Positions 44,885 through 55,039 of a DNA stretch of 64,000 nt are shown in pieces. A program made the position numbers and the translations under genes. This DNA is from Helianthus annuus (taxonomy: Eukaryota > Streptophyta > Magnoliopsida > Asterales > Asteraceae): contig NC_035447.2 in assembly GCF_002127325.2 (NCBI RefSeq), forward strand, positions 29,261,249 through 29,325,248. Reading direction: 5' to 3'. Below the pieces are notes generated by a model. That model ran no database searches, was not told the origin of the DNA, and saw only the letters and a program-made list of their open reading frames with translations. The number at the start of each line of letters is the position of its first letter. Positions within the stretch are counted from its first letter, which is position 1.

Positions 44885-47800
44885 TGTGACAACCCTCTCA
44901 AAACCAGGTATCCGTACGACTTAATTAATTATTAATTGTTGCCTAATTACTGTGCTTTACTGAGTTTGCTGATAAACTGCTACTTGATTGTTGGTACTTG
45001 TACATATCTGCATCATACTTTGATATTCCTGTCACTACACTACTTATTTGTTTAAACCTTAGTGACAAACATGATGCACAAAAGCACAGTAGCACTAAAC
45101 GGATACACAGTGAACTTGCTGGTATAGCCAGCATCAGGCAAACACTGCCTCTAAAGGCCTGAATGAGCCAGAATTATTTTACTACACCCATAGTGTGTGT
45201 AGGGATACAAGGGTTGTATGATTACGTCTCTAGGGATAAGATAAAGAGATTTGGATGTGCCTAAAACGAACCTTAAGCACGAAACACAGCACTTTTACCA
45301 ATATACTAGCTTCTAGCTAATTAATAAAGTGCCAAAACATGAGGAATTATTCCTGACACCTTGCAGAATAAATTGTGTCGCTAAAAATATTATTTGTGAC
45401 GCTTAACGGATAACTTAAGCACTTTAACGGATTACTATCCAACCGAACAACCGGACAATACCCGGAACATAAAAATATTGCCAAAATTAATATTGGTATT
45501 TTTCTGAGCCAGTTAGGGTCCCTGATTACCCTAACACCCGCTTCCTAATGCATTAAACAACTAACGGGGTTAGACCTCACACTTAATGCACTTAACGTAA
45601 CTGAGCCGTAACTGAACGATTGAAAACGAACCGGATGTCATTACATCCTAAGGAAATCGGCCAACTAGTGGGACCGGGGAGGGTACACATTTGAATATTT
45701 AATTAGATTGCACGTTGATCGAGGACGAAATCTCTATAAAAAGCCCCACTCTCTCTCACATTTACACACACTAATCAAGAAACTCTCTCTCCCTCTCCCT
45801 CTCCCTCCTCTCGGCCGAGATCACCACCACCCCCACATCCGTTTTTCGGTTCAAGTCTTGACATTCCAAGGGTATACAAGTGTCGGTGGTTACGTACAAC
45901 GGAGCTCGGAACAAACGGAACGCGAAGGACCTCTACCGTTTGCTATTATCCACTCAGTTTTTGCCATAGATCTTCCCTAGCCCCGAGCTAGAGGTATAAC
46001 GTTTAAAACTCATTATTAATCGTGTCTAAAGTGGTTAAAAGGATTTTTGATGGTTGAATGTCGGTAACCCGCTAAATGAAACTTTAAAGTCTTCAAAAAC
46101 GTGTATTTCGTTGGATAAAAGCACATAACGCGTGTAAAAGTCGTAGTACTTGAATATGTTGATTAATATGGCCCGATCTACGATGTGGTGGCTCTCATCA
46201 TCGTTTAACCCGACTTTGTCCGGATCGCGTATCTTGACATACACTTGTTTCTTGTGTACAAGGGTTAAAAGGTGAAACTCCACCACACGGGAAACATGAA
46301 CTTGTGTAAAAATGTTTTGACATGAAAAATAGTATCTAAAACAAGCCGATCTACGGATGTACAAGTGGTATATTCGTAGGACCGGGTGTCGAGAAAATCA
46401 CGTTTTTATAAAAATGGGTAAGATATGAATAAGTATGATTTTCTATAAACTACAAGTGTAGAAACACTTGTACATAAAAGATCCGACAAAATATTGAGTT
46501 TTTACAAAAGTTGTCGGGAAGTTGTGAAGAGTGATTGTTTCTAAAAACGGGGTTTTTACAAGACTAAGTTATTATATGAATAGATCCACTAATATAAAGT
46601 GATCTACAAAACGACTCTTGGAAAAATTACAAGTTCATGTGGTAATACGACCTCGCAAAATAATCTACAATTTGAAGTGTTAAAACTTGTTTAGCATGTT
46701 GGAAAATTGTTTCGGTTGATTTGATAAATTGTTGAGATGTTTTTGTAAAAGAAAATGATACGCTTGAAAGCGTGGCCACCTCCAGTTACAGGGGAAACTC
46801 TGGCGAAATTTTCTAAAAATCTAACACTTAGAATATTTACAAGTGTTGGAATTATTTTTGAAGTATTTACAAAATATATTTCGCCATGACTTTATTAAAT
46901 ATTCGGAGGTGGGATTTTCACAAAAATAAACGTGATAAATATTTATTCAATAAATATATTTTTCACAACACTGTTTATGATTATTTTGTGAAAATGTATA
47001 AATATTATTTTTAGAGTAAAAATAATATTTACAACTTTGTCGAACTCAAAATAATACAAACGCTTATACGACAAGCATAAAAGTTACAACGGTAATTTCT
47101 ATTACCACCTAATCATTAAAACGTAACTTACGCTTTACGCAGAAATATTCATCGACACGTATGTTGTCAACGTATTATTTTGGAAAAGAATTATGTAAAG
47201 AAAATATATTATTTTTGAGAAAAATAATTATATTTTGGAATAAGAAATAAAATTTATTAAGTGGGACTTAATGAGATAATATGAATACACATGTATTTAA
47301 ATCCCCCATCCTTGGGAAGGAAAGTAAAATACCAAGTATACACACGAAGCGGTTGTCTAACCGTTTCCCAAAAATATCAACTATGAAGCTAAAGCACGGC
47401 CATCCGTCTAATAGAATTAGTACATGTAGGTCGTTGCGCAGCACACGGATATTCGGATTACTGATTTAGTGACGCCTTCACTGTGAGTTCATGTCCCCCT
47501 TTTCTCTTAACTGTTTTCAGTTTTATAAACTGCGGGGGTGAAATACATGTTACAATGATTATGGATATGTTATACATGGTATGATTAGCGTAAGGAGAGT
47601 TACTTTTAGATCATGTGAATGGGTAGGCGGAAACTTGAGGTCATTAATCCTCAGGGTGGGGACCGAGGGGCAGGAGCGGTAGATCTATTTGGGTGTAGCG
47701 AGCCCAGTCCCAGGTCCAGCAGAACGGACCTTGGGATGACTTTGTTCCCGACGCATAAATTTGCTAGGTTTGAGCCTTCCTACTTGCATTTACACATATC

Positions 47801-48266
47801 AATGGCCTTGCAAACCATTGGTGATCTCTTTTTCCTTATTTGCTACATACCAGGGTTTTTGATAAAGATAAAGGTTTATTTACTCATTTTCGCATGAACT
47901 CGCTCAACATTATTGTTGATTTTTCAACTTACATGTATTTCAGGGAATTAAGGATCTGGCACGGTTTAGCAGGATTTCCCGCTGCATTTAGATTCAGAGT
48001 CATCCGGGGTTCAAGGCTCATGGCTCTTTCCTGGACAAGCCATGGCCCCTGAACCGTGTTTATTTTGTTTGCATTATGGTAGTAGTTGTACTGTTTAAGA
48101 CAAGTAATGGTTGTTGGGGGTTTACCCATTTAGACAATGTTTGACAATTTTATTTTCAATGGATGACTTTGCATGATTTTAAATTCATATAGCTTGTTAT
48201 GGTTAAGCTATGGTATTAAGAAGTCACACCAAATTAACCACGCTTCCGCAAAGCCAGGGTGTGACA
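44885..48266 (+). mobile_element. 3' LTR of gypsy-C (3382 bp)
   Basis: Same length as the 5' LTR with two visible differences. It follows the polypurine tract at 44875-44884. Confidence 0.95.
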
Positions 48267-50292
48267 CGAGATCTACACATTTCTTTATGTTAAAGTTCGC
48301 CGTATCAAGCTGTCTCAGATAAGCTATCTTCAAAGTATTCATAGCTTCAGCTTGTTCACCATCAGAATCTGTGTATTTGTTGATTTCTCTGTTCATAGTA
48401 TCATACGATTCTTTCAACTTGTGAATGTTGTGCAACAGCTCATTGTTCTGCTTAATCAGTGAATCATAGTTCATGCACTTTTCTTGGACCATGACCGGTT
48501 CAACATCCACTTTAATCTCGAATTCAGGAACCTCTTTGACTGTCTTGTTTGAATTTAAAAATTGAGCTCTTCTCAATTTCTCTGCTTTTGCTTCTTCTTT
48601 CAATCTCTCTTCCTCTTCTGCCTCCTCTCTGTTCTTTCTTTGTCTCTCTTCAGCAGCTTCCATGACTTTTCTGCACCTTTCTGCACATTTCAAATCATAA
48701 GCATTAGCAAAGAAAGCATGAGAAGTATTTTTGGCCATAAAGTCTTGATCTGGATAAAAATCATCCCAAGTAAATCCTTCAGCCATCTTCTCGTCATTTT
48801 GTTCAGCTAAACACACTTTGCTTTCTTTCGGAAGATACTTTTCCCAGGTAAAATTATCATATTTTCCCTGACTAACAACACATGCCTTTTTATCAACCAC
48901 ATCTCTTCCATGAGCGGTTTGTGCATGCTGCTGTGCTGACTGAGTGATTTGATGATATATGGCTTTCTTGTGATAATCATTGTTTCCGAAAGGATTTTGG
49001 GCACCGGTAGCTTCACGGTTTTTGCATTCCCTCTTGACATGCCCCTTCTCCCTACAACGAAAACACGTAACTTTAGATTTATCAAAACCTAAAGCTGAAA
49101 CGTTTGCATCACGAAAATCATCACGGCCGGTAATTTGTTTAAACTTCTCAGCGCGTCTCATCACACTCGCCATACACCATTTTATATCCATCAATTCCAT
49201 TTCCTCAGCATCAGTTTGATCGTAATCCTCTTTCGTGAGCATTGGATTTCCGATCTTTCCTGCAACAAAACAACTATAAGACTCTAAAATCATCCCTAAC
49301 ATAGACATTTGATTTTTTGCAATATCTTCAGTGTAGTCCTGATCATTTTCAAGGCTTAACACAATGTTACACTGAAGTTTTCTACCATTCTTTGTTACAG
49401 AGATGTTAGGATCGAAAGATGAGAATCTTGTGTTGTTGCTTGATCCTTGAGATGTCTTCTTTTCAGGAGAATCTTTAACGCTGTAAGCAGTTTCGATCTT
49501 AGGAGAAAACTTTGTTGAATCAGTAGCACCATGCTTGTAGTATAGACTGATATCCTGCTCTCCATCGTAGTTCTTCATCCTAGCGATCTTTCTCTGCTCC
49601 ATCTCCTGAGCTTCCAAATGCTTTATGAAATCTCCTAGTTTCATCTTTTTATATTCCACTTTGTTGGACTTCAGCATCATCAAAAATGTTCCCCAGATTT
49701 CATATGGAAGCGCATCTGCAAGTTTTTCAATTAATTCATCAGTATCCTTTTTAATACCTAACTTTGTCATATTTCTCACCAAGTTACAATATCTATCAAT
49801 AATTTGTTTGGTGATTTCATTTTTCAATCCCCGAAACAAATCAAATTCCTTCTTCATGAGAGACATTTTGTTCTTTAACATATCGTCACTTCCCGTAAAC
49901 TTTGCTTCCAATTCCGTCCAAATAGAATATGCAGTTCCGTCATGTTGAAGCAGTATCAAGATATCTTCCTTTATAGCTTGCTGAAGCAGACTCACCATCA
50001 ATTTCTCATCTCTATATTTCTTTTTATCTGCAGTACTCATCTCTCTAAGTGTTAGCGGAGTACCATTCACAATATCATCTTTTGTGGGTTTAACATATGG
50101 TTCCTCGGTATGTTCCCACGCATCAAGATGATAGGCTTCAACCCAATTTCCGAATCGTTCCGACCACACGTTGTAATCATCAATATCCATGAGTTTCGGT
50201 GGTTTCTGAGACGTTCCGGTTTCATTTTCAATCAAAGCATTCTGAGTAATCGAGGTCGGGGTTGCAAAAGCGTTATAAAATTCAGAATCCAT

Positions 50293-50950
50293 TGTTCACA
50301 AATTGTTTTCAAATTCACAACAATTTCCAAAGTTTAACACCCTGTTCACAAAAGTCCAAATAAGCAAACTGAATACACTGTCTTAATGAGCGGCCCAACT
50401 AATTTATCAAACAAGCGAATCCAGTGATCTGACTAAAAGGCGAACTGATCGAGTGGACTTGAATAATGTGTCCAAATAAGCGATCCAACCAATTTACCAA
50501 ATCAGCGGAACAGACAATATCCGTTCGAGCGGACCTGAAGTGTTATTTCGAGCGGTCCAGGTGATGTCACTAAAAGCGGACCAAACAATGTCCGACCGAG
50601 CGGTTCATAAATTGTCAAATAAGCGGTCCAGAGACTGTCAAATGAGCGGACCAGGTTGAAATTTTCGAGCGGTCCCACTAAAAACTGTTCCTTGAAGCGG
50701 TCCTGACACGTAATTTGGAGCGGTTCTGATGCTTACGTCACTTTTTGAGCGAATCCGAAAGAACGAACCACCGAAAAATCAACTTTCTAGGTCGAATTTG
50801 GATCTGAAAACTTCAAGGGTTTATTAGTTCATGATTCCGAGCGTACTTTGCGATTTTGAGCCGGGTTCACCGTGAAAAATTTTGAAAACGTGAAGAAAGT
50901 GTAGAAAATCAGAAGAAATGCAGCTAAAATGGCAAGAACTCCTCCTCCTG
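50293..50950 (-). repeat. Leader of copia-B with iterated AGCGGTCC / AGCGGACC motif
   Basis: Between the primer-binding site and gag there are roughly 18 copies of a motif of the type (G/A)AGCGG(T/A)CC with variants such as AGCGATCC and AGCGGTTC, about 20-35 bases apart and mostly in one orientation. The same motif is iterated in both LTRs of this element (30476-30625 and 51195-51345). Confidence 0.88.
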
Positions 50951-50965
50951 AGCTCTGATACCACT

Positions 50966-51435
50966 TGTAGGATCGTTCTCCGACCTGTTTGAGTCGTTCA
51001 GAGTAGTTCGTATCCGAATTAAGAGGCGGAAACTAATAATTCGGTGCTATTGAAGCTGTATTCACTTTAATATTGTTGTTTTATTGATATCTTGCAATAT
51101 TACACGATCTGACAGCACTTCGGCAGCACTTCGTGGCTCAACCGGAAGATTACACCGTTAACTATGTGCTAGGATCGCTCCCCTATTTATAGATAAGCTG
51201 GTCCGCTCATACGTACATGTACGTATGAGCGGTCCTACATTGTGACATAAAAGCGGTCCAACTACATGACCCTAAGAGCGATCCAGACCATTACTGACAC
51301 ATAAGCGGTCCTAGACTAGTGACTAATAAGCGATCCATATACAACTTGCATTTCTAGGTATCCGTGTCATTTCTGATCTGTTCAATCTTCAAGACTTGAT
51401 GGAAGACGTAGTCAGCAGACGTAGGTGCACTAACA
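50966..51435 (-). mobile_element. 5' LTR of copia-B (470 bp)
   Basis: Flanked by primer-binding site 50951-50963 and TSD GTTTA 51436-51440. The 30-bp palindrome is at 51203-51232. Confidence 0.92.
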
Positions 51436-52829
51436 GTTTATCGTAGAGTTCTTGAAAGGGACGAACCCTTTGTGGAGGGACCGGTGGCTTTGAGAACCTG
51501 ATCGGCTTAACAGGAGATACCTTGGACGAACCCTTGCTTGCTGAGGCTTCATCAGGATCAACAATCAACGCATCTATGAAATCGTTCAGTGATTGAACTT
51601 CTTCAGTAACAGTCTCTGGTCTTTCGGAGGCTGATATTTCTTTTCGCTTGAGTTTCTTTTCCCTCTTTTCCTTTTCTTGCAGTGCGTGAATTTCTCTCAT
51701 ATCTCTGATATGCTGACGATGTTCTTCAGACTCGGCCGCCCTGATGCTTGCACCCATGAATCTTTCAGTACTTTCAGAAGCCTTTTTCTTCTTAGGTGGC
51801 TCATCTTCAGCAGCCTGCTTTTCTTTCCTTTTAATTTCAAGCATTCTTCCTTTGCAGCTGCCTCAGCTTGCTCTTGAGCAGCTCTTTGCTGTTTTTCTCG
51901 AATAGCCTCCTTGTATATTCTATACGCTTCCTTTACTAAAGGCAATCTTTCAGCTCGATACATCCAGTCGTGTAACAACACCCATTCATTAGTCTTGATT
52001 TCTGTGTACTGACGACTTGTAGGAACATGAAATTTGTAAAGATCTCCATCGTTTGGAGCATCCTTGTATTGGTCATTGATTAGCATTTGGATGAACCTTG
52101 GATACATCGCCCAAGTCGGCCCACTGACATTTTCCAGCATATTGTTGAAGATTAAGCCAGAGATGTTGAACATTTGATTCACACATAAATTTAACATAGC
52201 TGCTGACCTTTCCAGATTTAATCCGTCGAACCCACCTTTGCGATGAACTAAACTCATAGCAAATACGTGAACTATGAACCTCCAGTCCCTTGTGAGTCCA
52301 CCTCTTTTAATCTCGTTCTTGTGTCGAAAGTCTCCAACATACCCCATTCCCCGAAATCCATCCAAGATATCATCTTTCTTTAGCGAAATTGGGTCGTTTG
52401 CATTGTCTTGCAGCTTTAAAACTTTGCAAATTCTTTCTTCAGTCACTTCTATTCGTTTGTTGCGCACAGTTGAAGACATCCCTCTTGTGTTATTGATAGT
52501 TTCAGGCTTTGCGTTTTCCCAGAACTCTCGAATGTGAGTTTTGTATACTTTAACAGCTGTTTCGACCGCGTATCCGATTCTGCTTGATCGAACCCATCTA
52601 GTTGCATCCTCAAAATCCTGTGGCACATGATCCAGATTGATGCTTTGATTATGCTTCGACGTTTTATCCCATTCTATGTTCTTCACCATACTGCTTTTGA
52701 CACGAAAAACGAGGCAAGTTAGAAAGAGCTTGAGAAAATAAATATTTACACGAGAAACTATACACAAACAGTATTTACAAGATTGGTTAAAAGAATTAAA
52801 GAAATTTGTTAATTAAAAAAAATTAAGTT

Positions 52830-53230
52830 CTGCATAATTTCGCTCCCGGGTCATAAATTGCCTTCGCTGGTGCTGGTGATCGAGATCCGGAGCTTAGATC
52901 AACAATGATGACTGATCATCGCTGATTTCGCTGACTGACCAGACGTTCATTATCGCTATTTTCGTTGTTGTCGCTCACAGACTATACTCTTGTCTTCGCT
53001 GAGCTCGCTAGTGGCCCGGATAACTTTGTCGGCATCAAACTCAGGTCAAGTGTATGGTTACTGGTTTAGTTTCGCTAGCGAACTTAAGCGATGACAGAGT
53101 TTTGTTTCCGGAAAGGATCTACTAGCCAAGGTAATAGTCTAGATCGCTTTCGGGCGAAATAGACTATTTTGCCGGTTGCTCGAACTCGCGTTCGAGACTT
53201 TTGATATTCCCTGTTAAATTCGCTATCTTC
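52830..53230 (-). repeat. TTCGCT motif cluster upstream of ORF3 in copia-A
   Basis: At least a dozen copies of TTCGCT or TCGCT(G/A) (plus-strand reading), spaced 10-50 bases, between the LTR-like promoter and ORF3. The identical motif is iterated in the 5' leader of the same element (61640-62110). Confidence 0.75.
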
Positions 53231-53650
53231 GCTGTCATCATGGATTTCTTACAAAACCCTTCTAAAACCCTTTAACCGATTTTATCGATTGATTAATGTC
53301 TATTTCAGATAAGTCTAAGCATAAACAAACTTTCCGATGTCTCTGTTCGTTCGGTTTCACTGTTTGAAACACATAAACAATCAACAGTTTCGACAATTTA
53401 TGAAGAATTTGACTATAAAGCAAAGATCCAAATGTTAGTGAATCTAAGAATGGAACTGATCACCGAAAACATGGGTTGATGAATGCGAAGAATGAGAATG
53501 TTGATTAACTATAAAGTGTACCTTGTGATCTTGAATGAGATGAATCTTGTGAAAGGTTTAAAAGTGTTGGAGAAGAAACTATTTCGGTTTTTAGAGACGA
53601 GGAAGGTGAAGGATTTTTGAAAAACTTTGGATAAATGACGGTTGTGAAAG

Positions 53651-53698
53651 ATATTTATATGTGAATTTTGATATCCAGCAAAATTATAATTTCGCTGG
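53651..53698 (-). promoter_or_regulatory. LTR-like internal promoter upstream of ORF3 (candidate)
   Basis: In the minus orientation a near-palindrome of 24 bp (53675-53698, CCAGCGAAATTA plus near-complement, 22 of 24 symmetrical) is followed after exactly 14 bases by a TATA-like ATATAAATAT (53651-53660). The copia-A LTR has a perfect 24-bp palindrome of almost the same sequence (28583-28606), then 14 bases, then TATATATA (28561-28568). Flanking TAAGAT on the 5' side is also shared. Downstream is a pyrimidine-rich, 5' UTR-like stretch with a possible splice donor AAG/GTACAC (near 53518). Promoter activity is inferred. Confidence 0.6.
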
Positions 53699-54245
53699 TA
53701 TCTTAATTCCGCCGCCAATAGAGGGATTTCAAACAATTTTAAATTCGCTACTTGATTTCAAACTTTCTCGTAAAACGTGCCCAGTTTTGTTTAAAATATT
53801 ATTTATTTTAAAATATTCACAAAATTGATTGAATTTGGACCATTTTGACTCCGAACTTCGAATTTCCAGCTCTGGGAGGTTCCATTTGATGCAGATTTTC
53901 TTGAAACATTCAACGCTCGCCGACACACCTGCTGAAGATCATATTGCCGACACTTGCCAATTTCTTTATTTATTATTATTATTATTATATACTAACCAGG
54001 GCATAAGAAAAACCGCCAGTATGTTTGTCCGCTTAAATCCATGCATCCTTCTTTCAACATGCCTTCGGAGAGCGCTTTTATCATGTTTTTGGTAATATTG
54101 ACAAGTCTTCGATGGCCCCCACACAAGCTATTGAGAATAGAATCATTACACCCCCGTGAGTCCCACATCAGGACATACCCCCGCGATCAAGGTATGCACA
54201 ACGATTCCTCATAACTGGTCAGTATATTGGTTTCATTCTCTTCAA

Positions 54246-54302
54246 CGATAGAGCGGAGATCAGGTCTGTACTTTCGTACAACAGAGATCCCAAGAACTAT
54301 CG
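54246..54302 (-). other. Conserved post-pol stem-loop (copia-A copy 1)
   Basis: CGATAG pairs with CTATCG around a core reading GGTCTGTACTTTCGTACAAC on the plus strand. Confidence 0.6.
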
Positions 54303-54314
54303 AGGGCTAAGACA

Positions 54315-54372
54315 GATAGTTCGGTGAACAGGTCAGTACTACCGTACAGCAGAGTGACCAAACTAATCTATC
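54315..54372 (-). other. Conserved post-pol stem-loop (copia-A copy 2)
   Basis: GATAGTTCGGT pairs imperfectly with ACCAAACTAATCTATC around GGTCAGTACTACCGTACAGC. The sense core is nearly identical to that of copia-1 (8398-8424). Confidence 0.6.
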
Positions 54373-54491
54373 CAAGGTTTTTGGCCAAAAATGGCGCTTA
54401 TAATGAGAAGGGTTTTGGCCAAAGATGGCGCTTATTAGGAAGGGTTTGGACTTTTTTCTTTTTTTTATAAGGCACTTATTATTAAAAGAAT

Positions 54492-54545
54492 ATCATAGCG
54501 TCTAGGTCAGCATGTATCTGGATGCAGCAGAAGAACAACTATGAT
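54492..54545 (-). other. Conserved post-pol stem-loop (copia-A copy 3)
   Basis: ATCATAG pairs with CTATGAT around a loop containing TAGGTCAG and GCAGCAGAAG. Confidence 0.55.
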
Positions 54546-55039
54546 ATCCTCCGAATGAAATACCAATATAAAGACCCGAAATCTCAGACTTTGGCAATCT
54601 ATCAACGCAAGATTCAAGACCATTAAGCCATATGCCGCAACGTGTTACCCACTGAGATGCGTAATGCCTGAAAAAAGCCAGAATTCTTGTGTAGACATTA
54701 TGTTTTGCTCCCTAACAGCAGTTTACTCGTCGGTGTTGCTGAATCTACCGACACGTCGTTGCTTGGTACCCCGATTTCTTTTTGTTTTCTGTTTTTGCAA
54801 GAAATGACAAAGTGTTAGCAATTTTTTATAACTTCCTCTAGCAGGAGTCAGACTTAAGCATCTATTTTTGGATTTTCTTAATATATCCCCCCTAAAATCT
54901 TTATTTTCGTGAGTCCATTTGCCCGAAAATAAAATTTTAAACAGAAAATCTTTTTGGTGGGCGACATTTTTTGATACCTGTTTTACTCTCAACAAACGTT
55001 TTTTTTAATAGTATTTACGGACAAATTGGATCACAAGAT

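Larger units (their letters stand above)
34382..48266 (+). mobile_element. Ty3/gypsy chromovirus (Tekay/Del-like), gypsy-C, full length 13.9 kb
   Basis: Both LTRs are 3382 bp (34382-37763 and 44885-48266) with TG...CA ends. They are flanked by the TSD CGAGA (34377-34381 and 48267-48271). I see two differences between the LTRs (C/T at 35459 against 45962, and A/T at about 36451 against 46954). The primer-binding site TGGTATCAGAGC is at 37767-37778, and the polypurine tract GGGGGGAGAA at 44875-44884. Internal order: tandem repeats, an acidic extra ORF (38212-39849), gag, protease, reverse transcriptase, RNase H, integrase, chromodomain. The youngest insertion of the nest, yet gag has one frameshift. 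Confidence 0.96.
32753..50292 (-). pseudogene. gag: Gag polyprotein of copia-B, split by gypsy-C
   Basis: The first part (50292-48267) is open from ATG (MDSEFYNAFATP) for about 675 codons. It has a copia gag domain (residues about 30-260) and a zinc knuckle CFRCREKGHVKREC (about 420-433), then a Glu/Arg/Lys-rich coiled coil. Gypsy-C interrupts at the TSD CGAGA, and the frame resumes at 34381 across it. The second part has a knuckle CFQCKAVGHVAKDC (about 33355-33395) and ends at GQAWVDIFFQE near 32753. Frameshifts near 33250 and 32950 break the C-terminal 150 residues. The protein would form virus-like particles and package RNA. This copy has no linked pol. Confidence 0.85.
30248..51435 (-). 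mobile_element. Pol-less Sirevirus-like copia element (copia-B), interrupted by gypsy-C
   Basis: LTRs at 30248-30716 and 50966-51435 differ by about seven substitutions and one indel. The TSD GTTTA is at 30243-30247 and 51436-51440. Minus-strand order: 5' LTR, primer-binding site GTGGTATCAGAGC (50951-50963), leader rich in AGCGGTCC/AGCGGACC (50950-50293), gag (50292-48267, then 34381-32753), a post-pol region with conserved stem-loops (32600-30717), polypurine tract GAGGGGGAGTC and 3' LTR. No protease, integrase, reverse transcriptase or RNase H sequence is present between gag and the post-pol region. It would be a gag-only, trans-dependent element of about 7.3 kb without gypsy-C. Confidence 0.92.
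28773..52689 (-). pseudogene. ORF3 of copia-A: long protein of unknown function downstream of pol (split by copia-B)
   Basis: Two coding parts, 52689-51436 and 30247-28773, join exactly across copia-B and its GTTTA TSD, for about 900 residues. Likely start is MVKNIEWDKTSKHNQ at 52689, just after an AAAAGCAG acceptor-like sequence. The frame upstream is open to 52767 without a better start. The N-terminal 280 residues are globular-looking and include AMYPRFIQMLINDQYK and NEWVLLHDWMYRAERLP. A Lys/Glu-rich coiled-coil-like region follows, then a second folded-looking part (YQVITVEKSEATNRIISWMY) and a Ser/Thr/Pro/Glu-rich tail ending at TGA 28773-28775. At least three frameshifts or disruptions (near 51845, 29830 and 29067) inactivate it. 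It resembles proteins annotated in plant genomes only as putative transposon protein. I see no signal peptide or clear membrane span, so calling it env-like would be positional only. Confidence 0.7.
53950..54900 (-). other. Post-pol conserved region of copia-A
   Basis: It holds three copies of the conserved stem-loop (54246-54302, 54315-54372 and 54492-54545), a tandem TTTTGGCCAAA-ATGGCGCTTAT repeat (about 54380-54440) related to GGCGGCGCTTAT of copia-B and copia-D, the block with AAAGACC-n-TCTCAGA (about 54570-54600), and a polypurine-like GGGGGGATA (54885-54893, minus). Confidence 0.7.

Noticed and set aside
34382..48266. Two identical 3.4 kb blocks looking like a segmental duplication
   Set aside because: TG...CA ends, primer-binding site, polypurine tract and a 5-bp TSD show they are the LTRs of gypsy-C.
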